From assembly GCF_027594745.1 (NCBI RefSeq), contig NZ_CP110854.1:2807501-2871500 (forward strand): a DNA stretch of 64,000 bases. The letters are read 5' to 3'. Shown here piece by piece: positions 20,485 through 29,245 of the stretch (its first letter is position 1; each line of letters opens with the position of its first letter). Under the pieces are notes generated by a model, which did no database searches, had not been told where the DNA came from, and worked only from the letters and a program-made list of their open reading frames with translations. The position numbers were made by a program, and so were the translations under genes. The DNA comes from Saprospira grandis (GTDB lineage: Bacteria; Bacteroidota; Bacteroidia; Chitinophagales; Saprospiraceae).

Positions 20485-21489
20485 TTAGTTAGTGCCAGGG
20501 GCTTCATCATCTTCCAAAACTTCAACTTCTACCTTAGCAGAGCTGTTTTCGGAATTTTCCAAGACCAAGAGGCGATGCCCAAGCGGTAGCTGTAGGCGAG
20601 CATTTTGGCTATTTTGTAGGCGATAAACTTGATCGGGGGTATCTGCCGAATTAGCTACAGTATAATACTGAAGGTTGTCTCCTTCTAGTAGCTGTAGGCG
20701 AATCGTTTCTCCACCCGCAAGCAAGCCCTCTAGCTTGACGACTCGGCTTTGGGGGGCAAGATCAAATTCAAAGAGGTCGTAGTTTTCTTCTTCCTCGCTA
20801 TTGTTGTTGCTGCTGCTTGAGCGGCGACGGAAATACTTCAGTTCGTAGAAGTTGGTCACTCGGTGCAGTTCTCTGTAGTAGTGCCCAATTAGGCGACCAA
20901 AGGCCCCAAAGAGTACGGTGGCCAATTCCTTACGCAAGGCCTCTAGGCTGGCAGAGTGAATGCTTTTTTGGCCCTCATTTCCTTGCTGTTCTTGGCGCAA
21001 AAGCTCTAGCTGCTGCCCAAAAGCAAGGATGTCTCCGCCCAATGTTCCCAGTTGCGGGTCCATGCTAAGGGCTTCTCCCAAGGTCATTACAGCTTCAATA
21101 CGCATTTCATAAGCTCCTTTCTGGAAAGGGGCGCGGCCATTAGGCAACAAAGATTGATACTGATTGCTTCTGTCATCATAAATCATCTGAATCTCTACAT
21201 CCCATCGACGGATTTTCTCGCTAGAAAGCAAGGCCGTCATATTTGTAAAATCAAGCGTCTTTAGACGGTAAGCATTGATTTGGAGTGTCTTTGCTCGATA
21301 CTGCCGAACAAAGTTGCTATAGGCGGGCTGCACAAAGGTCAAGATGTCTTGAATGACCGCATCATTCGGGGCTTCTGCAATAAGTTTGTGAATGTGGTCC
21401 GTAGACATCAGGTACATTTTCTTTAAGCTGCTTTGAGTAGAGCTATTGACGAAGTTCTCAATCTTGCTCCAGTCTTCTTGATATCCCAT
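20485..21489 (-). CDS. Unrecognised two-part protein
   Basis: Protein of 334 residues with no signal peptide or membrane segment. The N-terminal part (about 1-225) is mostly helical and contains the segment YQSLLPNGRAPFQKGAYE (about 113-130), which reads like a conserved motif. A Ser/Asn/Glu linker (SSSSNNNSEEEE, about 232-243) separates it from a beta-rich C-terminal part (about 247-334). I cannot assign a family. Its own terminator and the long upstream region suggest a separate transcription unit. The C-terminal half could be a small beta sandwich. Confidence 0.7.
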   Translation of the reverse strand: MGYQEDWSKIENFVNSSTQSSLKKMYLMSTDHIHKLIAEAPNDAVIQDILTFVQPAYSNFVRQYRAKTLQINAYRLKTLDFTNMTALLSSEKIRRWDVEIQMIYDDRSNQYQSLLPNGRAPFQKGAYEMRIEAVMTLGEALSMDPQLGTLGGDILAFGQQLELLRQEQQGNEGQKSIHSASLEALRKELATVLFGAFGRLIGHYYRELHRVTNFYELKYFRRRSSSSNNNSEEEENYDLFEFDLAPQSRVVKLEGLLAGGETIRLQLLEGDNLQYYTVANSADTPDQVYRLQNSQNARLQLPLGHRLLVLENSENSSAKVEVEVLEDDEAPGTN

Positions 21490-22195
21490 AAGTTTTGTGT
21501 TTAAATGGGGTTAATGAATTATTTACGTTATAAAACTAGGGATATACTTTTAAAATGTCAAGCCTTTTGCCAAAAAAATATAACTTTTTAACATTTGCTG
21601 TTTACGCAGACCTATTTTTTGTAGTTGATCAACTAAATTTAATACTGTACTATAATAGAACAGTTGTTTTGGGGCAAGAGCTGAATGACAGCAGGGAAAA
21701 AGCTAATGTTTAGCGCTACTCTGCAGTTTACAAATAGCCTGGGCATAGCGCCCGCCTCACTCTGCAGATACATAATGAGCAGAAACAGTTGTTTAGAGCT
21801 AATCTGCAGTTGCAAAACGTCTCTGGCGTGACGCCGGAGCTAATCTGCAGTTGCAAAATGTCTCTGGCGTGGCGCCAGAGCTAATCTGCAGTTGCAAAAC
21901 GCCTCTGGCGTGGCGCCGGAGCTAATCTGCAGTTGCAAAACGCCTCTGGCGTGGCGCCGGAGCTAATCTGCAGTTGCAAAACGCCTCTGGCGTGGCGCCA
22001 GAGCTAATCTGCAGTTGCAAAACGCCTCTGGCGTGGCGCCGGAGCTAATTTGCAGTTTACAAACTCCTCCGGGCATATCTATAATGTCCTATCTTTTTTT
22101 TCTGGACCGACCCTACTACAGTTTAGAGATAGGCGCTTAGCAGCGAAATATGGAAGACGGCTGTATTTTGGGGCTAAATATCCTGTAGCCCAAAT
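21490..22195. other. Gene-free region with a 41-bp tandem array
   Basis: AT-rich leader of the leftward gene (21490-21700), then degenerate array units from about 21713, the six-copy array, a degenerate seventh unit to about 22063, and unremarkable sequence up to element copy 8. No supported open reading frame or tRNA. Confidence 0.7.
21797..22042 (+). repeat. Tandem array, six units of 41 bp, each with a hairpin
   Basis: Six contiguous 41-bp units start with agctaatctgcagttgcaaa. Each carries ctctggcg TGG cgcc(a/g)gag, a stem of 8 bp that runs into the next unit. Units 2 and 5 have perfect arms; units 1, 3, 4 and 6 have one A-to-G change that turns a U-A pair into U-G when read as plus-strand RNA. 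Degenerate copies flank it (about 21713-21760 and 22043-22063). No unique spacers exist, so it is not a CRISPR array. Confidence 0.92.
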
Positions 22196-22316
22196 GGCCT
22201 AGCGATGTGCAGCAGTGGCCGTTAGGCCAGACCAAGCGGGCGAAGCCCGCGCAGGGCCGAGCGAACAGCGAGCTGCGAAACGTAGCGCCGCAAGGCGAAG
22301 CCGCAGCGGAGGCCCC
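22196..22316 (-). repeat. Modular hairpin element, copy 8
   Basis: Compact copy beginning ggcctagcgatgtgcagcagtggcc. Core gggccgagcgaacagcgagctgcg; end module cgtagcgccgcaaggcgaagc...ggaggcccc. Variable stem gcgggc GAA gcccgc. Confidence 0.82.
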
Positions 22317-22458
22317 AAAAAAACAACTAAATAAAAGCGTTTTTAAATAGGAGAGGGGCGAAAGAGAAAAGAGATAAAACTTGCAGAGCGGCTAGATTGG
22401 AACTATTTTAGCGCAAAGAGCAATATTCCCCCAACAACCCCATTAAAGTGAAAATACT

Positions 22459-23187
22459 ATGTGGAAAAACTATCTTTATTTGGCCTTGGCCCTATTTATT
22501 TTGACCGCCTGCGATTCGGATAAGCCGAGCAGCAAACCTGCGGTATTGGTAGACACCGATAAGTCGGTTCAAAGAGGTGATCGTCCTATGTCTGAGGCAG
22601 AAGCGACAGCTATGGCGGTACAAACGGCGATTAAAGAAGGCTTGAGCAGTGGAAAAAGCTTTAAGGAAGCGATTCCGGGCTATCAATTTGGTATGCAAGC
22701 CGAGGATATCAAGAAGGCGCATAAGAAACTGGCCCGCAAAGGGAAAGTAGAGCGCTTTAAATCGGGTAGAAGTAGAGAAGAAGGGGCTTATGCCTATCAG
22801 TTGCCAGTGGCGGGAGAGGCCTTGCCTATTATTTTTGACTTTGAGTATAGCGAAGAGGCTGGGCTTTATGCAGGCAAGGGGCTAATTCGTTTGGAAGAGG
22901 GGCAAAATAGTACAGATGTCTTAAACGTAACGGCTGATTTGTTTAATGAATGGTATGGACAGCCTTCTTTTGAGCTGCCCGTACACAACTATTGTAAGCG
23001 TTATTTGTGGGTAGAAGGCAACCGTTTGGTTGATTTGGCCTGTGAGCTAGATGGCGTGCAAGTTCGCTTTTATAATCTAGAAGAAGGCATGCCTAATTTA
23101 TTTGAGGAAAAAGGCAAAACGCCAGAAAAGTCAAAAGAAGAAATGGAATTACAACTAGAGGAAGAGCCTACTCCTTTGACGCAGTAG
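22459..23187 (+). CDS. Unrecognised lipoprotein
   Basis: Protein of 242 residues with a lipoprotein signal (MWKNYLYLALALFILTAC, Cys18). The mature part has an acidic/basic N-terminal region, then a mixed alpha/beta domain (about 75-215) and a charged C-terminal tail rich in Glu. Two Cys remain in the mature domain (NYCKRY, DLACEL) and could form a disulfide. Probably on the periplasmic face of an envelope membrane. I do not recognise the family. It is followed by a terminator-like hairpin and the beta-barrel gene on the same strand. Confidence 0.75.
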   Translation: MWKNYLYLALALFILTACDSDKPSSKPAVLVDTDKSVQRGDRPMSEAEATAMAVQTAIKEGLSSGKSFKEAIPGYQFGMQAEDIKKAHKKLARKGKVERFKSGRSREEGAYAYQLPVAGEALPIIFDFEYSEEAGLYAGKGLIRLEEGQNSTDVLNVTADLFNEWYGQPSFELPVHNYCKRYLWVEGNRLVDLACELDGVQVRFYNLEEGMPNLFEEKGKTPEKSKEEMELQLEEEPTPLTQ

Positions 23188-23210
23188 GATTTAGGCAAAA
23201 TAGGATGAAA

Positions 23211-23250
23211 AAGGGCCGATGAGTTGAACTGACAACTTGTCGGTCTTTTG
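23211..23250 (+). terminator. Probable terminator after the lipoprotein gene
   Basis: Interrupted stem gggccga..agttg / caact..tcggtc with a tail ttttgttttg. The internal mismatch (tg/tg) makes it weaker than others in the window. Confidence 0.55.
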
Positions 23251-23307
23251 TTTTGTTAGCATCATTTTTGCCCTTAGAGGTTGATTTTTTAATTAAACAA
23301 AACAAGC

Positions 23308-23940
23308 ATGAAAAAGCTATTATTTTTTGTATTGACACTATTTGCTGTACAAGCACAAGCACAAATTGGCCAAGGATTATTTGCTGGTGGAGGACTAGGG
23401 CTAACTGTAGAGAGTGGTAAGTCAGAATTTGGCAATCTAAGTGTTGAAGGACCTACAACAACGGGCTATTCTTTTGCTCCAAAAGTAGGGTACTTTTTTA
23501 CGGACAATATTGGTGCAGGCCTAGAGCTTATGGTATCGGGTGTAAATACATCATTGGATGATGACAAAACAACCTCAACTATTGTAGGTGTGGGTGTATT
23601 TGGTCGTTATGCTATTGGTTTGGGTGAAGAGGAAAAGTTTGCCATTGTTGGAGATTTGAATCTTCGTTATATGAGCCAAACTGGAGAAACAAAAACAGGG
23701 AATGTTACTGTAGAAGCTGATCCTATTAACACTGTAGCTGTAGGAATTGCTCCTAGTTTGTTGTATTTCCCTACGCCTAAGATTGGTCTAGAAATGGGCT
23801 TGGGTAATATTATCTCTTATCAGAACCAAGTGGAAAAAGTCAATGGTGGTGATGATAAAATCATTAGCAATACTTTTGAGTTGTTTAATTTGAATAGCTT
23901 GAACCTAAACATTGGAGCGAGTTATTACTTCAATCGCTAG
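23308..23940 (+). CDS. Outer-membrane beta-barrel protein
   Basis: Protein of 210 residues with a signal peptide (MKKLLFFVLTLFAVQAQAQ, cleavage after about 19). The mature chain alternates hydrophobic and polar residues in 8-10 predicted strands with Gly-rich turns (GGGLGLTVESG, SFAPKVGYFFTDNIGAGLEL). It ends in an aromatic strand (LNIGASYYFNR), as expected for BAM-inserted porin-like proteins (PF13505 type). Base composition is lower in GC than its neighbours. Function beyond outer-membrane insertion is unknown. Confidence 0.85.
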   Translation: MKKLLFFVLTLFAVQAQAQIGQGLFAGGGLGLTVESGKSEFGNLSVEGPTTTGYSFAPKVGYFFTDNIGAGLELMVSGVNTSLDDDKTTSTIVGVGVFGRYAIGLGEEEKFAIVGDLNLRYMSQTGETKTGNVTVEADPINTVAVGIAPSLLYFPTPKIGLEMGLGNIISYQNQVEKVNGGDDKIISNTFELFNLNSLNLNIGASYYFNR

Positions 23941-23959
23941 GATTAAGGACAAAAAAGAA

Positions 23960-23990
23960 GGGGCTGTCGGATCATCCGACAGCCCCTTTA
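23960..23990. terminator. Bidirectional terminator between the beta-barrel gene and alaS
   Basis: Perfect arms ggggctgtcggat / atccgacagcccc around a single base (in practice a 5-nt loop), flanked by A-rich and T-rich sides. It separates two convergent genes. Confidence 0.88.
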
Positions 23991-24006
23991 CTATATCTAT
24001 ATGGCC

Positions 24007-26634
24007 TTAGTTATCTTCTACTAGGCTTTTCACTTCTGCCAAAGCGGCGGGGATGCCCGCTGGATTCTTGCCACCTGCGGTAGCAAAGAAAGGCTGTCCG
24101 CCTCCGCCACCTTTGATATGTTTAGCGGCTTGCTTGATCCATTTGCCTGCATTCCAGCCTTTTTCTTGAGCTAGCTCTCTGCTCATAGAAATGGTGAGGC
24201 TAGCCTTTGCGCCATCAGCGGCGGCTAGAGCGACTACGGCTCTGGGCAGTTGTTGGCCAATCTCTTGGCAAATCTGCTTGATGGCATCTTTATCGGAAAC
24301 CGAGAGCTGACCGCTCACGAGCTGCACATCGCCAATTTCTTGGGCTTGGGCCAAAAGATCTGCCTTTTCGGCTTGAGCTTGTTGGAGTAAGAGCTGTTCT
24401 AATTCCTTTTGTAGGGCTTTTTGGTCCTCAAGGAGCTTATCAATAACCGTCAAAAGTTTTTTAGGATTATTAAAGCGGCTTTTCACCTCTGCCAATTCTT
24501 GGCTTTCCTTGCGTAGGTACTCCTCGGCTACATCCGCAGTGAGGGCCACAATACGGCGTACACCTGCGGCTACAGAGCTTTCTTCCCGAATCTTAAATAG
24601 GCCAATTTTACCTGTGGCCGAAACATGGCAACCGCCACAAAGTTCTTTAGAATAGCTATCGTCAAAGGTAATTACCCGGACCTGATCGCTGTATTTTTCG
24701 CCAAATAGCATCATTGCGCCTTCTTCTTTGGCTTGCTCAATGGGCAAATCTCTTTGCTCCTTAAGGCTGATGTTTTCCCGAATCTTTTTATTGACCAAAC
24801 GCTCTACCTCTACGATTTGCTCGGCAGTCATTTTCTCAAAATGAGAGAAATCGAAACGGAGCAAATCCGCATTGACCAAAGAGCCTTTTTGTTGTACATG
24901 ATGGCTCAAGACTTGGCGCAAAGCGGCATGCAAAAGGTGCGTAGCCGAGTGGTTATTTTCGGTGAGTCGGCGTTTGGGGGCGTTAATCTCTGCCCGTACG
25001 ACTTGGTCCAATTGCTCAGGCAACTTCGTCGTAATAGAAATGATGAGATCATTTTCTTTGAGCGTATTGATCACTGGGATTTTCTCCTCGCCAAAGTAGA
25101 GTAGGCCGGTATCGCCTACTTGTCCCCCGCCTTCAGGGTAGAAAGGCGTTTGTTCTAGGACCAATTGGTATTGGGTTTTCTTTTTCACCACCACTTTGCG
25201 GTACTTGAGCAAGCGACTTTGGCAGCTATCTTTTTCATAGCCTACAAAGTCGGTTTGTCCTTCTTCAAGGATCACCCAATCGGCTACATCTTTGGCGGCA
25301 TCTGCTTGTGAGCGTTTTTTCTGCTCGGCCAAAGCGGCCTCGAATCCCTTGAGGTCTACGGTCCAGCCTTTCTCTTTGGCAATGAGCAAGCTCAAGTCAA
25401 TAGGAAAACCAAAGGTATCAAAGAGTTCAAAGGCAGTTTCGCCGGGCAGCTCATTATTTTTGACCTCCAATTGCTCAATTCGCTTGAGTCCATTGGCTAA
25501 AGTGCGCAAGAAGGCCTCTTCTTCCGATTTCACCATTTTGCAAATGAAATCTTCTTGGGCGGCCAATTCTGGAAAGACCTCCTTAAACATTTCAGAAACC
25601 ACGGGCACCAACAAATGGATCATGGGATCTTGGCGGTTAAGGAAGCTAAAATAATAGCGAACGGCTCGGCGCAGTACGCGGCGGACCACATAGCCGGCCC
25701 CAGTATTAGAGGGCAGTTGTCCGTCGGCAATCACCAAAGCCACGGCCCGAACATGGTCGGCAATAACGCGCATGGCAATATCGCTCAAGGCTTTGGGCGA
25801 ATAATCGTCCTTATATTCAAAACCACTAAGGGCCTCAATCTTTTCGATAATGGGGCTAAAGAGGTCGGTGGTATAATTAGAGGTTTTATTTTGCAGCACC
25901 ATACAAAGACGCTCTAGGCCCATGCCCGTATCAATATGTTTGTTTTTGAGCGGGACCAATTTGCCATCGGCCATGCGATTAAACTGCATAAAGACCAGGT
26001 TCCAAATCTCAATCACCATGGGGTCGTCCATATTCACCAGCTCCTTACCATCCTTAGCGGCCCGTTCTTCCTCCGAACGCAGGTCAATATGAATCTCGGC
26101 ACAGGGGCCACAAGGTCCCTGATCGCCCATTTCCCAAAAATTATCTTTGCGGTCAAAGCGCAGGATGCGATCTTTGGGCACCCATTTCTCCCACATTTTT
26201 TCGGCCTCCTCATCGGCGGGGAGCTTATCTTCTTCATCGCCAGCAAAAACGGTAATATAAAGGCGTTCGGGGTCAATGCCATAGCGTTCTGTGAGCAGTT
26301 CCCAAGCCCAATCAATGGCTTCTTGCTTAAAGTAGTCGCCAAAAGACCAGTTGCCCAACATCTCAAAAAGAGTTTGGTGGTAGCTATCTCGGCCCACATC
26401 TTCCAAATCATTATGCTTGCCCGATACGCGCAAACACTTCTGGGTATCGGCAATTCTGGGCGAGGGGCTATCCTGATTGCCCAAAAAATAATCTTTAAAC
26501 TGTGCCATGCCTGAGTTGATAAACATCAGGGTAGGGTCATTTTGGTTAACGACAGGAGCAGAGGCTACAATTTGGTGGCCCTTACTTTCAAAAAAGTCTA
26601 GAAACTCTTGTCGGATCGCTTTTGCTGTTTTCAT
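24007..26634 (-). CDS. alaS: Alanine--tRNA ligase
   Basis: Class II synthetase of 875 residues that charges tRNA-Ala. The catalytic core begins near the N-terminus (about residue 6, FLDFFESKGHQIVASAPVV; motif 2 near QKCLRVSGKHNDLEDVG). The editing domain carries the zinc/metal motif HSATHLLHAAL (about 560) and the partner Cys-His in LCGGCHVSATG (about 660). The C-terminal coiled coil and DHHA1 domain follow, with the glycine-rich KGGGGGQPFFATAGG (about 838). Full family length. It runs opposite to the M23 peptidase gene with a shared upstream region. Confidence 0.98.
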   Translation of the reverse strand: MKTAKAIRQEFLDFFESKGHQIVASAPVVNQNDPTLMFINSGMAQFKDYFLGNQDSPSPRIADTQKCLRVSGKHNDLEDVGRDSYHQTLFEMLGNWSFGDYFKQEAIDWAWELLTERYGIDPERLYITVFAGDEEDKLPADEEAEKMWEKWVPKDRILRFDRKDNFWEMGDQGPCGPCAEIHIDLRSEEERAAKDGKELVNMDDPMVIEIWNLVFMQFNRMADGKLVPLKNKHIDTGMGLERLCMVLQNKTSNYTTDLFSPIIEKIEALSGFEYKDDYSPKALSDIAMRVIADHVRAVALVIADGQLPSNTGAGYVVRRVLRRAVRYYFSFLNRQDPMIHLLVPVVSEMFKEVFPELAAQEDFICKMVKSEEEAFLRTLANGLKRIEQLEVKNNELPGETAFELFDTFGFPIDLSLLIAKEKGWTVDLKGFEAALAEQKKRSQADAAKDVADWVILEEGQTDFVGYEKDSCQSRLLKYRKVVVKKKTQYQLVLEQTPFYPEGGGQVGDTGLLYFGEEKIPVINTLKENDLIISITTKLPEQLDQVVRAEINAPKRRLTENNHSATHLLHAALRQVLSHHVQQKGSLVNADLLRFDFSHFEKMTAEQIVEVERLVNKKIRENISLKEQRDLPIEQAKEEGAMMLFGEKYSDQVRVITFDDSYSKELCGGCHVSATGKIGLFKIREESSVAAGVRRIVALTADVAEEYLRKESQELAEVKSRFNNPKKLLTVIDKLLEDQKALQKELEQLLLQQAQAEKADLLAQAQEIGDVQLVSGQLSVSDKDAIKQICQEIGQQLPRAVVALAAADGAKASLTISMSRELAQEKGWNAGKWIKQAAKHIKGGGGGQPFFATAGGKNPAGIPAALAEVKSLVEDN

Positions 26635-26692
26635 AAACGCTCTAAAATACTAGTACTAAGTTTTCGGATTCAGATGATCTTTAGGATGATTT

Positions 26693-26835
26693 GGGGCTGC
26701 CCCTCGCCTTGGGCTCGGGTCGGGCTGTGCCAGGGCTCGCTGTTCGCTCGGCCCTGCGTGGGCTTTGCCCGCTGGGTCTGGCCTTCGGCCCCCCTTATCC
26801 ATCCCTCAGCCTGCAGGCGCTTTGCGCCCTGCTAG
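26693..26835 (+). repeat. Modular hairpin element, copy 9
   Basis: In the 346-bp divergent gap between alaS and the M23 peptidase gene. Core cgctgttcgctcggccctgc; variable stem gtgggc TTT gcccgc; tail ccttatccatccctcagcc. Confidence 0.8.
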
Positions 26836-26920
26836 ACCTTTAAAAAAGACGCCGAAAGATAGGGTTTTTCAGCTCAAAAAATGCCCTAAGTAGTTAAATC
26901 CCTGCCTTAAAGCGCTAAAA

Positions 26921-26951
26921 TTTGTCCTTTAAGTGAATATTCTTAATTTTG
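26921..26951 (+). promoter_or_regulatory. Bacteroidota-type promoter of the M23 peptidase gene
   Basis: TTTG (26921-26924), 19-bp spacer, TAATTTTG (26944-26951): full match to the TTTG / TAnnTTTG consensus, about 30 bp before the ATG at 26981. It also rules out the longer frame starting at 26933, which would begin inside the promoter. Confidence 0.75.
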
Positions 26952-26980
26952 CTTGGCATTTTCGCAAAATTAGAAATCAT

Positions 26981-27958
26981 ATGTCTAAGGATAAGTATAT
27001 ATATAACCCGCACACCCTGCGCTACGAGAAGGTAAAGGTCTCTAAGCGTAAGCGGTATTTACAGCTGGCCCTCTTTTTTGTCATGATTGTCGGTTTTTCT
27101 ATCGGCATTGTGTATTTGGCTTCCTCTAAGCCCAATAATGACAAACAGCAGGCGCATGAATTGCAGCTCATCAAGTCGCGCTATGAAGAAATGACTGGCC
27201 AATTGGACCTAATGGAGGAAGCGCTAGAAAACCTACATGAGCGAGATGTGGCCATCTATCGCCAAGTGTTGGAGCTCGACCCGAATGACGAAGCCTATTG
27301 GACAGGAGGGCGAGGCGGCAGTAATAAATATGCAGGCCTAGAAAATCTATCGGATGCAGAGCTCATTAAAGAACTTTCGGAGCGGGTCTTACAAATGCGC
27401 CAGCGGCTGGCGCTTATGGCCAAGGCTCAGGAAGAAGTTTTGTTAGCCGCCAAAGAGAAACAAGAACTTCTACAAGCTATTCCCTCGATTCGTCCAGTGC
27501 GCAGACTACAGCGCCGCATCGAGTATCTTTCTGGTTTTGGTTACAGAAAGCACCCTATTTACAAGATCTTGAAGATGCATACGGGCATTGACTTTGGGGC
27601 GCCAACTGGCACGCCCATTTATGCTACGGGCAACGGAAAAGTGGCCAAGGTGGTCCTTAAGCGGACGGGCTACGGCCGCCATGTTATTATTGATCATGGA
27701 CACGGCTATAAAACCCTCTATGCACATATGTCTAAGGTAGAAGTAAAGGCTGGAGACAAAGTAAAGCGGGGAGAAATTATTGGTCGAGTGGGCAATACGG
27801 GGGCTTCTACGGCGCCACACCTTCATTATGAGGTGGTGCATAAGGGCAAAAAAGTGAATCCCTTGCCCTTTTGCCGAGATGGTCTAGATAATCAGGAGTA
27901 TAAGGAGTTTATTCAGTATGCTTCGCAGCAGAATCAGGCCCTGTCGATACATAAGTAG
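26981..27958 (+). CDS. M23 family metallopeptidase (membrane-anchored, LytM-like)
   Basis: Protein of 325 residues. A basic N-terminal cytoplasmic stretch is followed by one transmembrane helix (about 27-50, LQLALFFVMIVGFSIGIVYL), a periplasmic coiled coil (about 58-175), and a C-terminal peptidase_M23 domain (about 195-300). Zinc ligands are in HTGIDFG and HLHYEVV; YAHM carries the additional active-site His. It likely cleaves peptidoglycan crosslinks or activates an amidase. The ATG at 26981 is chosen over 26933 because the promoter overlaps the latter. The order alaS (divergent) - M23 - MerR is common in Bacteroidota. Confidence 0.92.
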   Translation: MSKDKYIYNPHTLRYEKVKVSKRKRYLQLALFFVMIVGFSIGIVYLASSKPNNDKQQAHELQLIKSRYEEMTGQLDLMEEALENLHERDVAIYRQVLELDPNDEAYWTGGRGGSNKYAGLENLSDAELIKELSERVLQMRQRLALMAKAQEEVLLAAKEKQELLQAIPSIRPVRRLQRRIEYLSGFGYRKHPIYKILKMHTGIDFGAPTGTPIYATGNGKVAKVVLKRTGYGRHVIIDHGHGYKTLYAHMSKVEVKAGDKVKRGEIIGRVGNTGASTAPHLHYEVVHKGKKVNPLPFCRDGLDNQEYKEFIQYASQQNQALSIHK

Positions 27959-27977
27959 GTCCTTTTGCTGCGGTTTT

Positions 27978-28158
27978 GCAGGCCCTTTAGGGCCGCAGGC
28001 CTAGCGATGCGACAGGGTGGCGCAGAGCGCCAGACCGAGCCAGCTTGCTGGCGAGGGCCGAGCAGACCTGCGAGCCCTAAAGCGTAGCGCCGACGACCGA
28101 AGGGAGGCGACAACAAGGTTACAAGCCGCAGTTCGACGACCAACGGGAGTAACGCCCC
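27978..28158 (-). repeat. Modular hairpin element, copy 10 (variant end)
   Basis: Core gggccgagcagacctgcgagccc with variable stem gccagc TT gctggc. Instead of the usual end module it runs into a different one (28078-28158) with gacgaccgaagggaggcg and gacgaccaacgggagtaacgcccc. It fills the gap between the M23 and MerR genes. Confidence 0.75.
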
Positions 28159-28186
28159 AAAAATCTCTCATAAAAAAACGATTAGG

Positions 28187-28513
28187 ATGAAGCCCAAAGA
28201 GTTAGCAGAAAAGTTAGATGTATCGACGGCCACCTTGCGTAATTGGGCCAGAGAGTTTGCCTTTTTTCTTGGAAAAAAGGGGCGAAAGGCAACGGATTAC
28301 ACCGAGCATGGCGTGCAGCGCATGTTGGTGGTCAAATACCTTTTGCACGAAAAGGGCTTCACGGTAGAGGGGGCCAAAAAAGAGATTCATCGGCGGGCGA
28401 ATTTGGACCAAAGCCATCAGCAGATGATCGAAAAGCTAGAGGAGATTCGCCATTTCTTATTGGGCCTACAGGCTGATTTGGCGGCTCAGGAAGGGCAGGA
28501 GAAGGGCATTTAG
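28187..28513 (+). CDS. MerR family transcriptional regulator
   Basis: Small protein (108 residues) with an N-terminal winged helix-turn-helix (MKPKELAEKLDVSTATLRNW, about 1-20) and a second wing/helix pair (YTEHGVQRMLVVKYLLHEKGFTV; about 42-65). A short coiled coil follows. It lacks a long effector domain, like other MerR proteins next to M23 peptidases in Bacteroidota, whose targets are unknown. Its last 48 bp overlap the 3' end of the hydrolase gene on the other strand. gagg-like SD sequence (attagg) stands just before the ATG. Confidence 0.88.
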   Translation: MKPKELAEKLDVSTATLRNWAREFAFFLGKKGRKATDYTEHGVQRMLVVKYLLHEKGFTVEGAKKEIHRRANLDQSHQQMIEKLEEIRHFLLGLQADLAAQEGQEKGI

Positions 28514-29245
28514 GGCTGTTCTGGCCTGAATATGCGGACTATGGCCGCAGTTGGGCAAAAGATGTTGTTCTTTGTCTCTGCTCCCCAAACCTTCAAAAAT
28601 ATCGCTTAGATGCTTGGGGCTGGCATATTCATCTGCCTCGCCTTGCAAGACAAAAGCGGGAGCCTGAATTTGGGGCAAAAGCGGAGCGATATTCCAAGAT
28701 TTAAAATCGGCGCGCAGCCAAGTATCGGCCCAAGCCGAGAAAATGCGGGGACTTTCGGCCCCATGATATTTCCCCAGTTTCTGAATAATTTTCGGAAGCT
28801 GGGGATTGTTTTTTACGGCACGAATGCCAGCCAGCGTTACCTCCTCCACATAAATATGAGCGGCCAAAACGGCTAGGGCCTTCACTTGGTATTGGGCCGC
28901 ATAGGCTAGGGCAATGCTGCCGCCATCGCTATGACCGATAAGAATAGGCTGTTGGACCTTTAGGCTTTGGAGCAAAGCGTATAGTTCTGCCACCCCATCT
29001 TTTTCCAGATAACTTTTGGGGCGGGGGAGGGGCAAGGGATCCGATTGGCCATAGCCTCTGCGCTCGTAGAGCAGGATGGGGCAATCTAGCGCTTGGGCCA
29101 GTTCTTGGGGCCAGCCCTTCCAGAGTGGCAAAGCCCCTAGGCCTTCATGCAAGAAGACCAAAAGGGGCTTTTGGGGGGCAAAGTTGCCAATCAGTTGATA
29201 ATGTAGTTGATAATCTTGGATGGGAAGAAAAGCAGAATGGCTCAT
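28466..29245 (-). CDS. Alpha/beta hydrolase
   Basis: Protein of 259 residues with an alpha/beta-hydrolase fold: oxyanion region LVFLHEGLGALPLW (HE rather than HG), RRGYGQSD, nucleophile elbow GHSDGGS (Ser about 99), acid in GEADEYAS and catalytic His in NCGHSPH near the C-terminus. I start it at 29245 (MSHSAFLP), whose ATG overlaps the TAA of the upstream LRR gene as TAATG, a typical coupling overlap; a longer frame to 29311 would lie inside that gene. The substrate is unknown; the shape suits a small ester or acyl compound. Confidence 0.87.
   Translation of the reverse strand: MSHSAFLPIQDYQLHYQLIGNFAPQKPLLVFLHEGLGALPLWKGWPQELAQALDCPILLYERRGYGQSDPLPLPRPKSYLEKDGVAELYALLQSLKVQQPILIGHSDGGSIALAYAAQYQVKALAVLAAHIYVEEVTLAGIRAVKNNPQLPKIIQKLGKYHGAESPRIFSAWADTWLRADFKSWNIAPLLPQIQAPAFVLQGEADEYASPKHLSDIFEGLGSRDKEQHLLPNCGHSPHIQARTALNALLLPFLSRQISL

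Noticed and set aside
21797..22042. CRISPR array.
   Set aside because: Units are contiguous with no unique spacers, and there is no cas gene in the window. The same holds for the 42-bp array.
26933..26980. Longer start of the M23 peptidase gene.
   Set aside because: The ATG at 26933 lies inside the TTTG / TAATTTTG promoter, so the transcript would not contain it.
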